Source: Cardinalis cardinalis
Lineage: Eukaryota; Chordata; Aves; Passeriformes; Cardinalidae
Reading direction: 5' to 3'
DNA: 64,000 nucleotides
Assembly: GCA_014549065.1 (NCBI GenBank)
Contig: JACDOX010000368.1
Coordinates: 444,718-508,717 of the forward strand
The notes beneath the pieces are model-generated. The model was not told the DNA's origin. It saw only the letters and a program-made list of their open reading frames with translations, and did not search any database. The translations under genes were made by a program, and so were the position numbers. Position 1 is the stretch's first letter. The number at the start of each line of letters is the position of its first letter. Below, one piece after another: positions 40,701-50,257 of this stretch.

Positions 40701-43700
40701 CAGGCTTGTTTTGCATCCAGCACACCCAGCACTGTGTCACTGGGTGCTGTCTGCTCATGCAAGTGGTATTTGGAGTCCTTGATGCTATTTCCCTCCTTAT
40801 TACATCATATTNGGTTAAACATTATCACACAAAACTACCTAATTGTAGGGACAGTACAGAGCTGTCCAGTCTGGAGTTATTTTTAACTTCATTTTAGTAG
40901 TCTTAAAATATACATAAGGTTAAATGGGAGGGACCTCCTGAGGTGTATTTGCTGTTTCCCTTCANCCCTAAGTATGTTCTGACATTTTCCACATGTTCCA
41001 TAGGTACCAGTTCCCATGCTCATCCCAACCGCCCCGGATAATGCTGATAAGATCATTGAAAATAGTCAGGAAAACAAGGAAAAGATTTCCATGAATCCAT
41101 TTGAAGCTGATCTCCTTCAGATGGCAGAAATGATTGCAGAGGATGCAGAGAGAGAAAAAACACACTCTCATGGTGGTAGGTGGTGGTTTTAAAAAGGATA
41201 TGAAATGCAGTGAGGTGAAGGTCCTCTCACCACAGAATTTCCCTTTCCCTGATTCTACAGGCTGATTTGACTTGTGGTGACAGGGACAGGTTACCAGAGG
41301 TAGAAACCTCCAGATCAGTACATCATGTGTTACAAGGAAGAGTCAAAATCAAGAAGACAGAGCAGCTGCCTTAAAAGAAAATTTTCCTATCATGCTTTTT
41401 ATGGAGGGTAAGGCAGGTCAGAGTTTGTTGGAGAGCGACCAATCCGTGTAATGAAAGTGAAACAAGCTGGAAAGAGAGAAACAAAATATCCTACTGGTCT
41501 GCAGATGACTCAAATAACAAACAGGGAGGGNTGGAAGCCTTTGGAAAAGCAAACCTAAGTTAGTTGTGATTTCTGTTTCCCCTGCAATAGNATGACCAAG
41601 GTAGAAAGCTGCTAGGAGAGCTCCAGTGGAGGAGAAGGCACAGCATGTGTGTTCATGTTATGACCTAATACATAGATTTTTGCTGTTCAAAGTATTTTAT
41701 ATTAGTTGTGTAGGTACAAATTTACTCAGCCATGTGTAGATACAAATTTCCTTCTTTTTCCAAAGGATCTCAAACATCTGAGCATGAGCTCTTCCTGGAC
41801 CCCAAGATTTTTGAGAAAGGTCAGTCAGATTTCTTTATTTTCCAAATGGATTTTGATCCTGCTGCATCTTTTCTTGCAAACTCCTGGTTCTGCCTTTCCT
41901 GTAGCACATGGTCCCTGTGGTCCCTCTCGTTGCAGACCAGGGCAGCACGTACAGTGGAGATCTGGAATCAGAAGCTGTGTCCACTCCTCACAGCTGGGAG
42001 GAGGAATTGAATCACTACACCTTACGATCCAATGCCCTGCCAGAGCCTGATCCAGAGCTCAAGCCGTTCTCCAAAGGTGATGTGGAGCAGGATCTGGAGG
42101 CAGATTTCCCATCAGGTCGGTGTCATGTGAAGAAAAACTCATTGTTTTATAAAAGCATGCACAATTTTCTGCATGAACATTGTCCCAGCAGCCTGCTTGT
42201 GCATTTTCATGTAGTGACAGTGGATGTTTAAAGCTGCAATAGTTGATCACATCTACAAAATATTACTAGTTTTAGAATATTACTGCTGTCTTTAAAGACA
42301 GCACTCTGCAGAATCCCTGANAGGAGTAGCAGGAAGTTCTTGCTTGCCTCCTTTGAATTCATCATTTCTGNATATAATCCGTGTGGAGTGGTTGCTAAGA
42401 TATTTGCCTGAATAAATACACCCACTTTTTTGGGGGCTTTTTTGTCCTACTGAGAATTTACCATCTTTATACAGCAAATGCACAGATTGCTAAATTAGTC
42501 AAATGTCAGGATTGCTTGAATATACAGGTGTGATTGTCAGCTGTAAGGTGTTCCACAGTATCTCAGTGACAGTGACACTTCTACCTGGGCTGCTAAATCA
42601 TGTGATTAAACTCTTCATGGTGTTGGTTTGACTCCAGACTCATTTGACCCTCTCAGTAAAGGACCGGGTTTGCATTCACGTTCACGGGCAAGACGGAGGC
42701 ACAGGGACGGCTTTCCCCAGCCAAAAAGAAGGGTAAGGAATTACTTCTGCAACACAAATCCCTTCCATTTTGAAATAACCACATCATGTGCCCTAATCCA
42801 ACCATCCATGGATGAGGAGCTGATGAAATGCTGCTTTGTTTGGATGTCTTTGTTTGCCTGTAGGGACGGAAGAAGTCTGTGGCTGCTGTGGAGCCCCGGA
42901 GTCTGATGCAGGGCTCCTACCCTGGCTGCTCTGTTTCTGGGATGACCCTAAAATACATGTATGGGGTAAATGCCTGGAAAAACTGGGTCCAATGGAAAAA
43001 TGCACAGGAGGAACAAGGGGACCTGAAGTTTTCAGGTAAATTTGTCTCTCAGTGGAAACAGAAATACTTAGTTGAAGAGCACTTGGCTTGATTCATTGTT
43101 CAGGTGACAATTAGGATTAGATACCACTGAGTTTTGCAATGCCCATTAGTAGAGAATAGATTTTATAGAATTTTGTCTTGCATCTTTCCATGCATTCAAA
43201 AATCATAACTATCACACTTTCAATTGATCCGTTTCCTTTTAAAAAAGTCTCTAAAGCACTAGAAATCTCCACTTTGCCTTCCTTTGCACGCAGTAGTTCT
43301 TCATTTGCAGCACAGATGCTTTATGCAGCTGCAGAGCTTTTCTGAGCTATTATAGAACCATGAAATTACAGNTCTATCAGGCCATAATTCTAAATTGACA
43401 GCACCAACTTGGCTCCATCCATTTTATCTGTAGCTGGCACATTCCCAAAGTATTTGTTGGTCAGCAGAACTGTTTGCTGTAAAAAAATTGTTTGATTCAA
43501 CATCAAATTCTTAACACCTTATTTCTAGGCTTCACAGCTGGAAATAAACATTTCAAAAGTCTGCCCATTCTGTGCTGCAACCTGGCTGAAACTTTATTCC
43601 TCCTNATGTCTCACAGGGGTGATAGATAACAATGACAATTAAATACAGTTTTGTTTATTTTTCCAATGATTTTTTTTTTACAAAAGCCCAGCAGAACCGG

Positions 43701-46700
43701 AATTTGGCAGTGCCTAACTCCCCCTTTCCCTGGTCTCAGATCTTACATCATTGCACTGAGTTTTGTGAGCAAATTTTCAGAGTGATACTGAGAATTTAAA
43801 TTAGGAATAGAATTGAGCATAATAAATACTTCTGCAGTTTAAAGAACNAAGCATGGCAGGACTTTGATAAGAAAGACCTGCAAAGGGAAAAATTCTAGTT
43901 AGTGTTAGATCTGCTTTTTCATCTCTTACTTGGAATTTCTGTTGTCACTCCATGAGAACAGCTGGGCTTTATTTCCCAGAAGAGGAGTNTTCACAAGAGT
44001 TACTATATTTTCTTCTTGAGGCCAAGGAAGTAAATATTACAGTCATTTCCAGGAAACTGTGCCCAGAAAGATTCCCTGCTTATTCCCAAGCAGGCATTTC
44101 TGAGGTGTGGAGCAGCCAAGCCTGGTAATTTCATTGCAGATCATTTGATCAATCAGTTCCTGGTTGTGCTGCTTCCCTTTCCAAACCTGCATGTCCCATT
44201 GAACTCTTCCTTTAAGAAGTAGGATCTGCTGCACTCAGGTCATGGTTAGAGTACTCAGGGTCTTTTTCTGATTCTGGAGTGAGTCTCTCTCTCCCCTGAG
44301 TCCAGCTGGAGGGGTGAAACCCATTTATCAGCCTCGAGCTCATTGCAGCCATTGCTGTCCCACATTTTGGGTTTAACAAACTCCCAAACATTTACATGTC
44401 TGGGCTCTAAATTCCTGCAGCCTCAGTACTCATTGTAACATTTATACTGATTGCACATGCAGCTGCTCTGAGTTTTATTGGCCAAATCATTCAGTTCTCA
44501 GCCAACAGATAGGAAGGAATTCACCATTTAATCATTCAGGGTAATTCAGGTATGAGACAGGAATTTAGGAGTTCTGCCTACATGAAATAATAAGGAATGT
44601 GGGAAGATTTAATGTGCTGAATTANTTTTTCTGATCATTTCCTTGACCCCAGTTCATCCTGTGAAGCTCAAGGAGGATATTCTCTCATGCACATTTGCTG
44701 AGCTGAGTTTTGGTTTGTGCCAGTTTATTCAAGAGGTGCGGAGACCAAATGGAGAAAAATACGACCCTGACAGCATCTTATACTTGTGCCTTGGAATTCA
44801 GCAGGTAATGCTGGGATTGGGGCACTGCTGAGAACATACNGGACTGCTTATGGGACATCCACAGTCCCACAGAGCAGCTTGGGCTCTATAGAGCAGGCAA
44901 GAATGTCTATTTTTGTGTTTCATTGTTTGCCTTAGTACCACATATGACCCATTTTTCTTGATTTTCTTATGGTCACAGTGACCAAGTTCTTCTGTCCTTA
45001 TGGGAGTGTGATGTTGGGGCTGAGTGTTTCTACCTAGACACAAGTACTTGGATTTGGAACTTTTTGGATCATTTTTCATGTTTAGGAAAGATTAGTTCCT
45101 CAGAAATCNTTGTTTTAAGATGGAATGGTTTAGATCTAAAATAATTGCACAGAGCTCTTCCAGTCTATAACTTTATGTGGAAGAGGTTGGCCAGGAAGGA
45201 TTCTCAGTGACAAGACAGATACCTCTGGCAATATTTACAGAGAAAATACACTGNGAATAACTGCATTGTAATTAGCAAATACTAAGGATAATGTAGTAAG
45301 TCCTTATTATCAGCCTTGCAACAGTAGCAGTACAAACTTAGAATAATGCTAATGTGTGTTTAAAACTCCATGTTCAGTACATTTCTGTTTCCTTCAGAAC
45401 AGCCTGCTTGGTCCTGTTCTGCAACAGTCATTTTGAGAAATAGAGTCAAAAGCTGTTTTGACATAAAACATATTTAATTAGACATGGAATTATCTTCATT
45501 TTTTTACTTGCTATGCTTGGACAAAGTATAGAAAGAGTTAAAATTCAAAGGGCCATTGATAAGTTCTCAGAGTATCAGGGATTTTTGTGTCACAGTTTTG
45601 ACTTATTTATTGATACAAACTCCTTTTATAAAACTTTTTTAAACTGCTCCTTGAAAAGTTTAAAGAACTTTACTTCCTTGGTGCTGCAAGTTGAGCAATT
45701 TCAGCAGCCTGTGTCTCTTGTCAGGAGGTATTAACATGTAAAGTTCATTTCAACAGAAAAATTCTCAATAAGTGTTCTGGGTTTTATGGGCAGACTCTTT
45801 CAAAAATACTAAGAATATGATTTTGCAGAAAACAGCTCTAGAGCTTGAAATATCAACCACAGTTCTTGCTGAATCTCTCCTTTCATACTGGAGTGGTCCC
45901 AGTCCCTGCAGGAATTTGATTTCCTGTTTTATGGAGATTTCACCAAAGTGTTTGGCCCCATAAGNCACTGGGACATAAGAAAGGAAAAGAATTTGGTGTG
46001 CTGTATCTTCTCTACAATGTTAAATAATCATAAACTGATTTTCTTCCTGCTTTTTTTTCTTGTAGTACCTGTTTGAGAATGGTAGAATAGATAACATTTT
46101 CACCGAGCCCTATTCCAGGTTTATGATTGAACTTACAAAACTTTTGAAAATCTGGGAACCTACAATTCTTCCAAATGGTAGGACAATCCTTTTGTTTATG
46201 TAGCTGCATGACAAAGCTGTATCATAAATTAATGTTTTCTGAGAGCTAGGAAGAGAATGGGATCTGAGGCTCTCACATTAGTCTCCCCTCTCTACACCAT
46301 TGATTTTATGTCTGTTTCTACCAGTTATATTACACTTAAATGTATCTTTGCCTCTGATTAATTCTTAGAAAGAAAGGATTTCCATTCTGGCACTCAGCAC
46401 ATTAGTTTTCTNCTTTGCTCAAGTTTTAGCTCTTTTTTTAATACAAGTAGCCAGAATTTAATTCTGTATTGAGATGAGGTACTGCAAAATCTGTGTACAG
46501 CTGCAGTGATAATTTCCTATTAGTGNTGGAAATACTCCTGGTGAGTTTGGAGATCACATTAGCAAATCATTGGAATCTTGTCTCAACTCCAAATTAGGAC
46601 TTCCCAAATTCTGCAGATACTTCTATTTGGTTTTCAAGCCTGATTCTGTGGTTTATAAAACTGAACACCAGCCCTATGAGCACACAACATCTTTAGAGTA

Positions 46701-49700
46701 TCAGTGAAATTTGAATAATGTTGGCAACTCCACAACTGCCTTCTCATTTAGAAAAATGAACTTTTTATTTCATACAGAAATAATCCCATTACCTATAGTT
46801 TGNTGCACACAGTGATATTTTTTTACAACAAATTTCTTCTAAGCCCCCACATCTCCCTTTCCTGATTTAGGGTAATCACAATGGGCTATTTATACATAAA
46901 ATGGGACCTTTTAAACTCATACTTCACATTGTAGGAATTACATGTTGCAGTTGGCTAACTGTGGTTTAATACAGTGAAATTAGAACTTAGTGAGAACCTG
47001 TTGATGTCTGCAGTTCCTTTTTATCCTTCTCTTCAGCTACTGGAAGATCATGCTGTTCCACAGCTTGCTTCTCCATGCTCCCTCTTATGTTTGCCCATGC
47101 AGTTTTCTGGTTTTATTGGATTACACTTGCTGATGATAGGTGTGAATTTGACTTGATATGTGGTTCATTAATAGAGGTTAGCTGAAAAAGGATTTATATG
47201 CATAAATAACTGTTTTCCTTTTTCTTTACCCATTCTTTGTAGGTTATATGTTCTCAAGAATTGAAGAGGAACACTTGTGGGAGTGTAAGCAGCTGGGTGC
47301 ATATTCCCCCATCGTTTTGTTGAACACTCTTCTGTTCTTCAACACCAAATATTTCCAACTAAAGAATGTCAGTGAGCACCTGAAACTGTCCTTTGCCCAT
47401 GTTATGAGGCGCACCCGAACTCTGAAGTATAATACTAAGATGACATATTTACGTTTTTTCCCACCCTTTCAAAAACAAGAGGTAGAATCAGGTGAGTGCT
47501 CTCTGATCATTGGTGTTTGGGCAGTCACATTTGTGTGGTCTGAATTACAGAATCAGAGAATTCTGTGATTTTTTATTGTCTGCTTCTCTTTTAAAAAGGA
47601 CTGGGGAGAAATATGTCCTGCAGTAAGCAGAGCTAAGCATATGCTGTTATCCTGAATACATTTGCAGTATTTTTCACTGCTTTAAAGAGAAATTCTCAAA
47701 GAGCCAAGGCACCCAGGAAAAACTTACAGAAGTGTCACAGATTTGGCTGCAAATTTGTTTAATAGTCTTNCATAACATCCTCAACTTGCATAAAGCTCTA
47801 TTAATACTGCAAGACTTAAAGGCCTTTACTGAAGTCCTTTTCTCAGCACTTCACAGTCTTGGGTTTTGCAGATCCAGACCTTTATTGTGCCTTTTTAATT
47901 CCCATATTTATCCTGAGTCTGTGTGGGGAACAGACCAGGCAGCCCCAGTGGAGAAGAACAATATGAGGCTTGTACTTAGTTAGAGACAAAGACACACAGA
48001 TTTTTGTTCTCAATTAATTTTGGCACTTGGGAAGGAGAAGCTTTTGATCCTTTTGGCTTCTTCAGTTCGTAGCTCCNGTGCATTACATGAATTTGTCTTT
48101 AATAAGGAAAATTATATCCTCCATATTTTCCTGCTAGTTCTTGTGGGTTTTCTAGATGAGGAATGGGCTGTGGACCTGGCCTGTAGGATGTGCAGTCCTT
48201 GCCCACCCAGCAGATCACACAGGTGACCNTGGTTGGATGGTGACACGTGACAGAACCAGTTCAAGGAGTGGGTTTGGGTGATGCAGAGTCACCACTGGGT
48301 GCTGGGCTGAAACACCAGGCCTTGTTTCTGAGGGTGCTGCTTTTCACTGAACTTCTGTGATGCCATTTTTGTGTATCCAGATAAATTATCAGTAGGCAAG
48401 AGGAAACGCAGTGAAGATGAGGAGGTTCCCACAGCAGTGGAAATGGCTGAAAACACAGATAATCCCCTCCGGTGCCCAGTCCGACTTTATGAATTCTACT
48501 TATCAAAATGGTGAGTGACAGAACTTGAGTTTTGGTCAGTGTGTAGATTAGAACAGGCATTTGGGCAAGGAGCCCACTCAGACCTTCTGTGCCTGTGCTT
48601 TCCCAATCCCTCAGTGGGAGCAGAACAGGANTTCCAACAGCAGCACTGCTCTGAGACCCCCAAACAGCTTTTTATTTTGTTTGTTACTGGTATTGAGTAA
48701 AAAACAGAGTTACAGAGAGAGGTGTATTCTTTAAATAAATAAATTCTTTGATATAAATGTGAGACATTACTACAGTGCCTATGGCATTCTCATCTCCTTT
48801 AATTCCCATGCACCATCCTTGTTGTGAGGACATTATAACTAATATCCAAGGAACTTCATGTTCCTTCTGGAAGTGTATAGGGGAAGAGTGAATTAGGTAA
48901 AACTCCTGATAAATTTTGCCTGCTGAGATGTGAGATTAACTTGTGTTTAGGAGTTAGNAAGGAGACTATAGCAAGGACAGAGATATAAATCATTTTTCTC
49001 TCCTGTTTCTATATAAACTTCAGTTAGATCCTTGAGCAGGTGGATGGTGATGTTCTTCTCTCTTCAAAGGAAATACACATGTAAAATGAAACAGCATCTC
49101 ATTAGTGTCAGCTGAAACTCAGATAAATCACCCTCAGAAGTGTATCTACTGAGCCTACTACAGATATCCCATTCCTGAGGCAGAGGCAGTCATGCAGCTG
49201 TCCAGACTCTTTCTCTCCCTCTTCTTACCTTCCTTGTCTTCACTGGCACATTATTAGCAGCTTTTAATTGTTCTTGGGCTGGGGAAGCATTTTCCTGCTC
49301 CCCATCGTATTTCATAGCTGAGCCTCTGCAGTACAGGCAGGTGCAGGCAGCAGTACAAATTCCCTTTGCTGTTTTGGTGTTTTATCCCAAAACCAGGCAG
49401 GAGGGACTTAGAACCCTACCAGAGCCTGGAAGCTGCCTTGGAGTCAGTCAGGCTTTCAAGCAGATGGGCTCAGCNTTGCAGTATGGCCAGGCAAGCTAGG
49501 ATTTGGTTTTACTCACTCTTAAATGATTTAGGTTCAAAAAGCCCTCTAAGCTCCTCAAATTCAGCTGTTCCCCCAGCACTGCCAAGGGCACTACAACCCA
49601 TGTCCCCAAGTGCCACATCCACATGGCTGNTAAATCCCTCCAGGGACAGGGACTCCACCACTGCCCTGGGCAGCTGTGCCAGGGCTGGACAACCCTTTCA

Positions 49701-50257
49701 GTGAAGAAATTTTCACTAATATCCAGTCTAAGCCTTGAGGCCATTTCCAGCAATTCTGGAATCCCAGAACCAGTTTCACTCAGAGATTGCATGTCAAATG
49801 CATTTACCACTCTATCATTAATTGGCTGACACTGAAGAACCACTGCTGTAAAGAAGCTACTTTGATTTTCTTTGTTTCTTTATAAGCAACTAATGCTGTG
49901 TGACTTGGAAACAACTTAACTGTTCCCTCTTCATAAGGGGGAGACAGTGTTGCCATGCCAATGTAACTTTGATTTCTTTGCTGACTCTCTGTTAAAGTGT
50001 TTGTAAGATTGTAAGTGTGTNCTAAACCTTGTTTCCTTTGCCTTGGCAGTTCTGAAAGTGTGAAGCAGAGGAGTGATGTGTTCTACCTGCAGCCCGAGCG
50101 CTCCTGTGTTCCCAACAGCCCCATATGGTATTCCACATTGCCAATAGACCCAGGAACCTTGGACATCATGTTAACAAGGATTCTTATGGTGAGGGAGGTA
50201 CACGAAGAACTTGCCAAAGTCAAATCAGAGGNCTCTGATATTGAGTTATCAGACTAA
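13726..50257 (+). CDS. ZMYM4: ZMYM4, zinc finger MYM-type protein 4 (complete, 29 coding exons)
   Basis: This is a nuclear MYM zinc-finger protein related to ZMYM2, ZMYM3 and QRICH1. The 29 exons listed below, all with GT-AG borders, total 4557 nt, or 1518 codons plus stop (human is about 1548). Domain order: an acidic N terminus (residues 1-230), two SUMO-type sites in exon 5 (IKKEP, IKDEP; about residues 261-284), a tandem array of Cys-rich MYM fingers (about 325-860), a Ser/Thr and Pro/Val-rich linker (860-1010) and an acidic segment (1012-1147). These are followed by a basic RSRARRRHRDG patch and a C-terminal DUF3504-type domain (about 1180-1510), which in this family is known to derive from a Crypton tyrosine recombinase. 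It ends DIELSD. Exon phases are consistent throughout, and no frameshift or internal stop was found. A few codons contain N. Confidence 0.98.
14344..14430 (-). mobile_element. CR1 LINE 3' fragment (short)
   Basis: The plus strand reads atcatagaatcatgaaggtt and acctcaaagatgatcaagcc, the reverse complement of a CR1 terminus. Confidence 0.75.
15088..15170 (+). mobile_element. CR1 LINE fragment (short)
   Basis: It contains aggaaacacttgtgcaccat and ttggagcaggttgcccagag, typical of the CR1 segment shortly before its 3' end. The terminal portion is missing. Confidence 0.65.
16868..16934 (+). mobile_element. CR1 LINE 3' terminus (short)
   Basis: It contains tagggtcccttccaacccaa and accatcctgtgattctatga, the last 65 bases or so of a CR1 element. 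Confidence 0.8.
19225..19446 (+). mobile_element. CR1 LINE 3' fragment
   Basis: It contains attagggagaaattcttccc, gtgtccaaggccaggttgga and ggtcctttccaacccaaacc, then the terminal gggatcctgtgatt. Confidence 0.9.
20070..20470 (+). promoter_or_regulatory. Internal CpG-rich island in ZMYM4 intron 1
   Basis: About 400 bp of abruptly GC- and CpG-rich sequence lies within otherwise AT-rich intron, 6.3 kb downstream of exon 1 and 4.2 kb upstream of exon 2. A candidate alternative promoter is an inference. An ATG at 20243 opens a frame, but I see no conserved protein. Confidence 0.45.
20487..20690. repeat. CT-rich ccctgcctctat / cccttcctgccat repeat
   Basis: About 200 bp are built from 10- to 12-bp variants of tccctgcctc and tcccttcctgcca. 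It is strand-asymmetric (polypyrimidine on plus) and directly follows the intronic GC island. Confidence 0.9.
22336..22392. repeat. Compound TA/TG/CA microsatellite
   Basis: An (AT)n stretch is followed by tgtgtgtg and acacacac, in ZMYM4 intron 1. Confidence 0.8.
24688..24730 (+). CDS. ZMYM4: ZMYM4 exon 2
   Basis: 43 nt encode FEDKSDAVFDITEK plus one base. Acceptor tttacag, donor gtaagt. Confidence 0.92.
25111..25638 (+). CDS. ZMYM4: ZMYM4 exon 3 (largest, acidic N terminus)
   Basis: 528 nt encode CGEILDAEMSEDAEHNL, the conserved FLNSGDLAGIPVVGSDNEDD, and a charged tail ending SRLKSSFLDKA. Acceptor ctccctag, donor gcag|gtaact. One N falls at about 25543. Confidence 0.96.
26035..26114. other. 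Assembly gap (N run) in ZMYM4 intron 3
   Basis: A nearly continuous run of N from 26035 to 26114 has a few called bases at its right edge. No exon is missing, because exons 3 and 4 join in frame across it. Confidence 0.98.
27179..27246 (+). CDS. ZMYM4: ZMYM4 exon 4
   Basis: 68 nt encode VHNQVEETLRTQLAPQTPET and NFR. Acceptor ttcctcag, donor AGG|gtaagc, leaving phase 0. Confidence 0.94.
27814..27984 (+). CDS. ZMYM4: ZMYM4 exon 5 (SUMO-type motifs)
   Basis: 57 codons in phase 0 include NIRIKKEPLDDEYAKAMAPQ and DKIKDEPGNSE. Two psi-K-x-E sites (IKKE, IKDE) fit the heavy SUMO modification known for MYM proteins. Acceptor tgtttcag, donor gtaagt. Confidence 0.96.
28629..28765. repeat. 50-bp tandem repeat, about 2.5 copies, in ZMYM4 intron 5
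   Basis: Copies begin at 28631, 28681 and 28731 (gtgacaccaggggagtgtgc ...). The first two are identical over 50 bp; the third diverges after about 17 bases. Confidence 0.92.
29610..29633. repeat. (AAT)n microsatellite
   Basis: About seven AAT/ATA units lie in ZMYM4 intron 5. Confidence 0.85.
30790..30868 (+). CDS. ZMYM4: ZMYM4 exon 6
   Basis: 79 nt encode EYGQQPKSQEGELKISAVFS and VSGNPL plus one base. Acceptor ttgttttag, donor gtaagg. Confidence 0.95.
31107..31348 (+). mobile_element. CR1 LINE 3' fragment in ZMYM4 intron 6
   Basis: It contains ggtttagattagatcttaga, gctgtggctgcctctggatc and gatgatctttaaagtccctt, then the terminal ccattctatgattccatga. Confidence 0.9.
31581..31833 (+). CDS. 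ZMYM4: ZMYM4 exon 7 (first MYM finger)
   Basis: 253 nt (residues 311-395) include CSGCKKILQKGQTAYQRKG, FCSTLCLTGY and the first CSSCSK of the next finger. Acceptor ttttttag. The donor AA|gtagga leaves two bases of a Lys codon. Confidence 0.97.
32408..32582 (+). CDS. ZMYM4: ZMYM4 exon 8 (MYM fingers)
   Basis: 175 nt include EILNPKDVITAQFDNTDFSK, FCSQSCLSTYELK and KCSMCQKNAV. Acceptor tccatag, donor gtaatt. Confidence 0.97.
32692..32904 (+). CDS. ZMYM4: ZMYM4 exon 9 (MYM fingers)
   Basis: 71 codons (454-524) contain KLCSDACFSQF, MNCCEYCGGYCYSGSGQCH and KKFCSSICVTGYKQ. Acceptor cttgcag, donor gtacat. A CR1 insertion begins within about 25 bp of this donor. Confidence 0.97.
32925..33217 (+). 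mobile_element. CR1 LINE 3' fragment close to the exon 9 donor
   Basis: It contains gtaatggattcccactgcc, ctgtggctgcccctggatcc and cccttccaacccaaaacatt. A 35-bp stretch around ccaggcttagatgga is duplicated in tandem inside it (about 32951-33009). Confidence 0.9.
33358..33492 (-). mobile_element. CR1 LINE 3' fragment
   Basis: The plus strand reads aatcattaaggttggaaaag and ccaagatcatcaagtccatc, then aacacttccagggatga, the reverse complement of a CR1 end. Confidence 0.85.
34891..35041 (+). CDS. ZMYM4: ZMYM4 exon 10 (MYM finger)
   Basis: 151 nt include KSAKITPCTLCKSLRSSAEM and ELFCSVNCLSAYRVKMVTSS. Acceptor tttccacag, donor gtaagc. Confidence 0.97.
35696..35811 (+). CDS. ZMYM4: ZMYM4 exon 11 (MYM finger)
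   Basis: 116 nt include GVQVQCNSCKTSANPQYHLA and FCSYNCVVAFQ. Acceptor caccctcag, donor gtgtga. Confidence 0.97.
35930..36199 (+). CDS. ZMYM4: ZMYM4 exon 12
   Basis: 90 codons encode NLFNKPTGLNSSVVPLSQGQ, a Ser/Thr-rich stretch, then VVKIKCQHCNRAFATKPELL. One codon near the end carries an N (36193). Acceptor ttcccacag, donor gtaata. Confidence 0.97.
36676..36826 (+). CDS. ZMYM4: ZMYM4 exon 13 (MYM finger)
   Basis: 151 nt encode GKMFQFCGKTCCDEYKKKGN, MALCEYCRFEKIIKETVRV and TFCSE. Acceptor tgttgcag, donor gtaaga. Confidence 0.97.
37089..37261 (+). CDS. ZMYM4: ZMYM4 exon 14 (MYM finger)
   Basis: 173 nt encode VCKLLYKHDLSKRWGNHCKM, CSYCLQTSPKLVQN and EEFCSEECMSKFTVLFYQ. Acceptor tcttttag, donor gtaagc. 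Confidence 0.97.
37358..37508 (+). CDS. ZMYM4: ZMYM4 exon 15 (last MYM finger)
   Basis: 151 nt encode MAKCDGCKRQGKLNESIKW, KHFCNLLCILLFCKQQ and a Pro-rich end. Acceptor ttcctag, donor gtaaag. Confidence 0.97.
38544..38684 (+). CDS. ZMYM4: ZMYM4 exon 16 (linker)
   Basis: 141 nt encode ANLSMAPASSSGPPSLRKDS, TPVIANVVSLASTPAAQPTV and NSNNVLQ. Acceptor gtgtccag, donor gtaagg. Confidence 0.96.
38975..39012 (+). CDS. ZMYM4: ZMYM4 exon 17 (38-nt exon)
   Basis: It encodes GAVPTVTAKTIGD. It is too short to recognise alone, but it is flanked by ccttcacag and gtaagt and restores the frame between exons 16 and 18. Confidence 0.92.
40194..40338 (+). CDS. ZMYM4: ZMYM4 exon 18
   Basis: 145 nt encode ASTQTDALKLPSSKPPRLLK, NKALLCKPFTQTKATSCKPH and TQNKECQT. 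Acceptor ccaaacag, donor gtgggt. Confidence 0.96.
40515..40639 (+). CDS. ZMYM4: ZMYM4 exon 19 (Pro/Val-rich)
   Basis: 125 nt encode EGEEVPAQPQIIVVPVPVPV, FVPVPLHLYTQYTPVPLGMP and IP. Acceptor ttataacag, donor gtaagt. Confidence 0.96.
41004..41175 (+). CDS. ZMYM4: ZMYM4 exon 20 (acidic)
   Basis: 172 nt encode VPVPMLIPTAPDNADKIIEN and MNPFEADLLQMAEMIAEDAE. Acceptor gttccatag, donor gtaggt. Confidence 0.95.
41766..41819 (+). CDS. ZMYM4: ZMYM4 exon 21
   Basis: 54 nt encode GSQTSEHELFLDPKIFEK plus one base. Acceptor tttccaaag, donor gtcagt. Confidence 0.94.
41936..42115 (+). CDS. ZMYM4: ZMYM4 exon 22
   Basis: 180 nt encode DQGSTYSGDLESEAVSTPHS, WEEELNHYTLRSNALPEPDP and an acidic end. Acceptor cgttgcag, donor gtcggt. 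Confidence 0.96.
42638..42732 (+). CDS. ZMYM4: ZMYM4 exon 23 (basic patch)
   Basis: 95 nt encode DSFDPLSKGPGLHSRSRARR, RHRDGFPQPKRR, a likely nuclear localisation segment. Acceptor gactccag, donor gtaagg. Confidence 0.95.
42864..43035 (+). CDS. ZMYM4: ZMYM4 exon 24 (start of DUF3504 region)
   Basis: 172 nt encode GRKKSVAAVEPRSLMQGSYP, SGMTLKYMYGVNAWKNWVQW and KNAQEEQGDLKFS. Acceptor gcctgtag, donor gtaaat. Confidence 0.96.
44653..44804 (+). CDS. ZMYM4: ZMYM4 exon 25
   Basis: 152 nt encode VHPVKLKEDILSCTFAELSF, GLCQFIQEVRRPNGEKYDPD and SILYLCLGIQQ. Acceptor gacccc|ag, donor gtaatg. Confidence 0.96.
46066..46177 (+). CDS. ZMYM4: ZMYM4 exon 26
   Basis: 112 nt encode YLFENGRIDNIFTEPYSRFM, IELTKLLKIWEPTILPN. 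Acceptor ttcttgtag, donor gtagga. Confidence 0.96.
47243..47491 (+). CDS. ZMYM4: ZMYM4 exon 27 (DUF3504 core)
   Basis: 249 nt encode GYMFSRIEEEHLWECKQLGA, LLNTLLFFNTKYFQLKNVSE and HVMRRTRTLKYNTKMTYLRF. Acceptor tctttgtag, donor gtgagt. Confidence 0.97.
48381..48510 (+). CDS. ZMYM4: ZMYM4 exon 28
   Basis: 130 nt encode DKLSVGKRKRSEDEEVPTAV and NPLRCPVRLYEFYLSK. KRKR is a possible nuclear signal. Acceptor tatccag, donor gtgagt. Confidence 0.96.
49536..49834 (-). mobile_element. CR1 LINE fragment in the last ZMYM4 intron
   Basis: The plus strand contains aaaaagccctctaagctcct, cctccagggacagggactcc, agggctggacaaccctttc and gaaattttcactaatatcca in the order of a reverse-complement CR1. Confidence 0.85.
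50050..50257 (+). CDS. ZMYM4: ZMYM4 exon 29 (terminal coding exon)
   Basis: 208 nt encode CSESVKQRSDVFYLQPERSC, VPNSPIWYSTLPIDPGTLDI, MLTRILMVREVHEELAKVKS and SDIELSD, then TAA at 50255-50257. Acceptor ccttggcag. One N is at 50232. Confidence 0.97.
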
